This document shows, piece after piece, positions 5,385 through 7,757 of a DNA stretch of 7,757 nt. The translations under genes and the position numbers were made by a program. The DNA comes from JAMBLL01 sp036985935 (GTDB lineage: Bacteria > Actinomycetota > Acidimicrobiia > Spongiisociales > UBA5794): contig BTQP01000089.1 in the NCBI GenBank assembly GCA_036985935.1, forward strand, positions 1 through 7,757, in the 5' to 3' direction. The notes beneath the pieces were generated by a model that made no database searches, was not told where the DNA came from, and saw nothing but the letters and a program-made list of their open reading frames with translations. Positions within the stretch are counted from its first letter, which is position 1. Each line of letters begins with the position of its first letter.

Positions 5385-7052
5385 ATGTCGAAAAAGATCC
5401 ATTCCCAGGACGTGACGATTGGGCCAGCGAGAGCCGGTGCTCGTGCGATGTTGCGGGCGGTTGGCCTCGGCGAAGACGACTTTTCGAAAACCCAGATCGG
5501 CGTTGTGTCGGCTGGCAACGAGATCACCCCGTGCAATGTCACCGGACCCAAGCTTGCAGGCTTCGCGAAGATCGGGGTTCGCGAGGCGGGTGGTGTCGGA
5601 CTCGAGTTCGCCACGATCGCCGTCTCCGACGGCATATCGATGGGTCACGAAGGTATGCGCGCATCCCTTGTCTCTCGCGAGGTGATCGCCGACTCTGTCG
5701 AGTTGGTCATGCACGCCGAGCGATTCGACGGCATGGTTTCGATCGCTGGCTGCGACAAGTCACTGCCAGGGATGCTGATGGCGGCAGCGAGACACAATCT
5801 TCCTTCCGTCTTCCTATACGGCGGAACAAGCATGCCGGGTCGGCTCGACGGCAAGGACATTTCAATAGTTGACGTATTCGAGGCGATCGGTGGCCATGCT
5901 GAGGGCACCATTTCCGATGATCAACTGCTTCGAATCGAACAGAACGCGTGCCCCGGAGCGGGGTCGTGCGCAGGCATGTTCACAGCCAACACGATGGCGG
6001 CCGTCGGCGAGGCGATCGGTCTGTCGTTGCCGGGTTCCGCGGCAGTGCCTGCCATCGACAGCCGTCTCGAAGACTTCGCCCGCCGATCCGGTGAGGCAGT
6101 CGTCGCGCTCATCGAGGCTGATACCAGACCACGTGACATCATGACGAGGGCAGCATTCGAAAACGCAATCATGACCGTGATGGCCCTCGGAGGGTCCACG
6201 AACGCTGTGCTTCACCTCATGGCGATTGCCCATGAAGCGAACGTCGACCTCACCCTCGAGGATTTCGACGAGATCTCACGCCGCACACCCCACATCGGGG
6301 ATATGAAGCCGTTCGGGAGATACCACATGGCGGATCTCGACCGTATCGGTGGCGTACCTGTCGTTCTCAAGACGCTTCTCGACGCTGGGCTTCTCCACGG
6401 AGACGCCCTCACCGTGACCGGGAGAACCATGGCCGAGAATCTGGCGGATGTCGTCGTGCCGGGTGACCAAGATGTCGTGAATTCTTTCGACTCACCGCTT
6501 GCGGACCACGGCGGAATCGCGATTCTCCGCGGGTCTCTCTCCCCCGGCGGCGCCGTCGTCAAGGTCGCCGGAATTGAACTCGACGTGTTCGAGGGATCAG
6601 CGAGAGTGTTCAACGACGAACAGCACGCTCTTGAAGCGTTGAACAACCACGATCTCAATCACGGCGACGTGGTCATCATCCGCTTCGAGGGACCCAAGGG
6701 TGGACCCGGGATGAGGGAGATGCTCGCCATCACTGCGGCTATCAAGGGTGCAGGTCTTGGCGAGGATGTGTTGCTGATCACCGACGGACGGTTCTCCGGA
6801 GGAACGACCGGGTTGTGCATAGGACACGTCGCCCCGGAAGCGGCACACGGTGGCCCGATCGCTCTCGTTGAAGAGGGTGATCGTATCAAGGTGGATATTC
6901 CGAACCGCACGCTCGATCTGCTCGTAGATGAGGCAACGCTTGAAGCGAGACGGAACACCTGGGAACCGATATCCCCGCGTTATACCACCGGGGCGCTTGC
7001 CAAATACGCAAAGCTCGTCGGCTCTGCAGAATCAGGTGCCGTCCTCGACTGA
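5385..7052 (+). CDS. ilvD: Dihydroxyacid dehydratase (EC 4.2.1.9)
   Basis: This Fe-S enzyme of 555 residues dehydrates 2,3-dihydroxy-isovalerate and 2,3-dihydroxy-3-methylvalerate to the 2-keto acids that give valine, leucine and isoleucine. It is a soluble cytosolic enzyme. Landmarks are EITPCN (C50), SDGISMGHEGM with D82, AGCDKSLPGM (C123, metal ligand D124, and K125, the lysine carbamylated in this family), NACPGAGSCAGMFTANTM (C195), GPKGGPGMREML (E445) and TDGRFSGGTTGLCIGHVAPEA with the catalytic serine S471. C50, C123 and C195 match the three cysteines of the [2Fe-2S] type found in plant and mycobacterial enzymes. ATG 5385 begins the conserved protein; the 32 extra codons to 5289 lack family features and would run through the promoter. 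It stands alone here, without ilvB, ilvN or ilvC. The following arsR has its own promoter. Confidence 0.97.
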   Translation: MSKKIHSQDVTIGPARAGARAMLRAVGLGEDDFSKTQIGVVSAGNEITPCNVTGPKLAGFAKIGVREAGGVGLEFATIAVSDGISMGHEGMRASLVSREVIADSVELVMHAERFDGMVSIAGCDKSLPGMLMAAARHNLPSVFLYGGTSMPGRLDGKDISIVDVFEAIGGHAEGTISDDQLLRIEQNACPGAGSCAGMFTANTMAAVGEAIGLSLPGSAAVPAIDSRLEDFARRSGEAVVALIEADTRPRDIMTRAAFENAIMTVMALGGSTNAVLHLMAIAHEANVDLTLEDFDEISRRTPHIGDMKPFGRYHMADLDRIGGVPVVLKTLLDAGLLHGDALTVTGRTMAENLADVVVPGDQDVVNSFDSPLADHGGIAILRGSLSPGGAVVKVAGIELDVFEGSARVFNDEQHALEALNNHDLNHGDVVIIRFEGPKGGPGMREMLAITAAIKGAGLGEDVLLITDGRFSGGTTGLCIGHVAPEAAHGGPIALVEEGDRIKVDIPNRTLDLLVDEATLEARRNTWEPISPRYTTGALAKYAKLVGSAESGAVLD

Positions 7053-7090
7053 ACGAGTCCTCCCGTCAACGATCGCCGCTTCGCACGCCG

Positions 7091-7120
7091 TAGACATATC
7101 GATGTTGGTCGATGTATGAT
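7091..7120 (+). promoter_or_regulatory. arsR promoter with overlapping operator
   Basis: TAGACA (7091-7096) and TATGAT (7115-7120) form a good -35/-10 pair with an 18-base spacer. The spacer carries the perfect inverted repeat ATCGA-N6-TCGAT (7098-7102, 7109-7113). TCGATG recurs at 7099, 7109, 7128 and 7142, giving further half-sites downstream. A repressor bound here would block RNA polymerase, as expected for ArsR autoregulation. Transcription should start near 7127, giving a leader of roughly 44 bases. Confidence 0.7.
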
Positions 7121-7170
7121 TGAGGTGTCGATGTCCCCGAGTCGATGGCCCGCCACGAGAAAGGGTTGAT

Positions 7171-7551
7171 GTGAAAATGACGCCCGATACCATCTCGCAG
7201 GATTGCTGTGCGCCGATTACCGACGCAGGACTCACTCAGGATGAGGCCGAACTCATGGCGACTCGCCTCAAGGCTCTCGGCGACCCCGCCCGGTTGCGTC
7301 TGATCAGCCTCATCGCTTCAAACGGCGAGATGTGCGTCTGTGACCTGACGGAACCCTTGGGGCTGAGTCAGCCAACCGTGAGCCACCACCTCAAGGTACT
7401 TTCGAAAGCGGGTCTCGTCAGCCGCGAGAAACGCGGAAAATGGGCTCACTTCCGCGTCGTGGACACTGAACTCAGCCACGTCGCCCACTCGCTGCTCGGT
7501 GCTTCCGCTGAAATATCAGCCGAGGATTCCGTCACCTCGAGCAACGTCTGA
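7171..7551 (+). CDS. arsR: ArsR/SmtB-family metalloid-responsive repressor
   Basis: A 126-residue winged-helix repressor that would leave DNA when arsenite or a similar thiophilic metal binds. The core LKALGDPARLRLISLI (34-48) is followed by EMCVCDLTEPLGLSQPTVSHHLKVLSKAGLV, which holds the recognition helix (about 66-77), and REKRGKWAHFRV as the wing. Candidate ligands are the pair C12-C13 at the N-terminus and C55/C57 in CVCDL. The three-cysteine site of E. coli ArsR is incomplete, because the position after CVCDL is Thr. The N-terminal CC plus the helix cysteine resembles the Corynebacterium glutamicum type of arsenite site. GTG 7171 is five bases from AAGGG and is preferred; ATG 7177 is possible. 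Resistance genes, if present, lie beyond the window. The family is certain; arsenic specificity is inferred from the cysteines. Confidence 0.88.
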   Translation: MKMTPDTISQDCCAPITDAGLTQDEAELMATRLKALGDPARLRLISLIASNGEMCVCDLTEPLGLSQPTVSHHLKVLSKAGLVSREKRGKWAHFRVVDTELSHVAHSLLGASAEISAEDSVTSSNV

Positions 7552-7562
7552 GACCCGCGACA

Positions 7563-7611
7563 TTCAGGGCCTTCGGTCCTCCCTTCAGGGTCTTCCGTCC
7601 TCCCTTCAGGG
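7563..7611 (+). repeat. 21-base tandem repeat, two copies plus a partial third
   Basis: Two 21-base units, 7563-7583 and 7584-7604, both begin TTCAGGG and end GTCCTCCC, and differ at only two positions. A third copy begins at 7605 and keeps TTCAGGG before diverging. It is noncoding and starts about 11 bases after the arsR stop. Confidence 0.8.
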
Positions 7612-7616
7612 GGGAC
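7597..7616 (+). terminator. Hairpin downstream of arsR, possible terminator
   Basis: GTCCTCCC (7597-7604) pairs with GGGGGGAC (7609-7616) over eight bases with one G-T wobble, closing a TTCA tetraloop. No T tract follows, so intrinsic termination is uncertain; it may be just a stable 3' end structure. Confidence 0.45.
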
Positions 7617-7636
7617 AAGCGAGTCTTCGGGTGAGG

Positions 7637-7757
7637 GGGAACGCCGAGGGGCGTTCCTTGGGAGTTGCTCCGCAACTCCAGGGGCTTGGTCGCGAGCCTG
7701 CGAGCGCGGTACGGCGGGAACGCCGAGGGGCGTTCCTTGGGAGTTGCTCCGCAACTC
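7637..7757. repeat. Double-hairpin repeat element, two direct copies 79 bases apart
   Basis: A 42-base sequence at 7637-7678 recurs identically at 7716-7757, where the window ends. Each copy holds two hairpins. GGAACGCC / GGCGTTCC has a four-base loop (first copy 7638-7645 and 7650-7657). GAGTTGC / GCAACTC has a TCC loop (7662-7668 and 7672-7678). The 37 bases between copies are GC-rich with CGCG-containing arms, so the full unit may be 79 bases and continue past the edge. No open frame with protein character covers it. It looks like an interspersed palindromic element or a repeat array rather than a gene. Confidence 0.8.

Noticed and set aside
5256..5714. Extension of the anchored protein frame to 5714, giving 462 residues
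   Set aside because: It runs antisense through the start of ilvD and would place the signal peptide in the middle of the protein.
7446..7754. 102-codon minus-strand frame over the terminal repeats
   Set aside because: Low-complexity Pro/Glu/Arg translation of repeats and hairpins, overlapping arsR antisense; no protein-like features.
7563..7757. CRISPR array
   Set aside because: The two repeat types differ in length and spacing, the 21-base units are directly abutting with no spacers, and no cas genes are nearby.

Overview
The window reads as chromosomal DNA from a high-GC bacterium, most likely an actinomycetote. Coding is dense, codons favour G or C at the third position, at least one gene (ilvD) looks leaderless, and the YceI, MarR and ArsR proteins resemble actinobacterial types. 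An acidimicrobiial or other uncultured lineage is possible but is only a guess. I found no rRNA, tRNA, CRISPR array, transposase, integrase or phage gene, and no gene-free stretch longer than about 206 bases.

Left part (1-2573): a divergent TetR-controlled module. On the minus strand lie a TetR-type repressor and, 20 bases after its stop, the start of a glycosyltransferase of the sterol-glucosyltransferase-like type, cut by the window edge. On the plus strand is a 14-helix DHA2 (EmrB/QacA-like) drug efflux pump. Between repressor and pump is a 38-base nested palindrome that is very probably the TetR operator. Efflux and glycosylation under one repressor would suit a small detoxification locus. 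The glycosyltransferase reading frame has no ATG, GTG or TTG at its expected start. It has an ATC codon with a well-placed ribosome binding site instead.

Middle part (2588-4311): a strong hairpin separates the pump from a convergent pair of minus-strand genes, a cytosolic YceI-family protein followed by a DUF3995 membrane protein. A divergent MarR-type regulator is encoded next to them. The 79-base YceI/MarR gap, together with the first bases of the longest MarR frame, holds two short palindromes sharing the same core, which are likely MarR sites.

Right part (4326-7757): a secreted, C-terminally membrane-anchored protein that resembles a periplasmic binding fold (minus strand) is divergent from ilvD, the dihydroxyacid dehydratase of branched-chain amino acid synthesis. 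ilvD has a -10 box ending six bases before its ATG and no ribosome binding site. Next comes an ArsR-type metalloid repressor with a clear promoter and operator. Its downstream targets, if any, lie beyond the window. The last 200 bases are a repeat zone: a 21-base tandem repeat, a hairpin, and two copies of a 42-base double-hairpin element spaced 79 bases apart.

Nothing here is clearly a new multi-gene system. The points most worth checking are the ATC start, the nested TetR operator, the orphan anchored binding-protein-like gene and the terminal repeat element.
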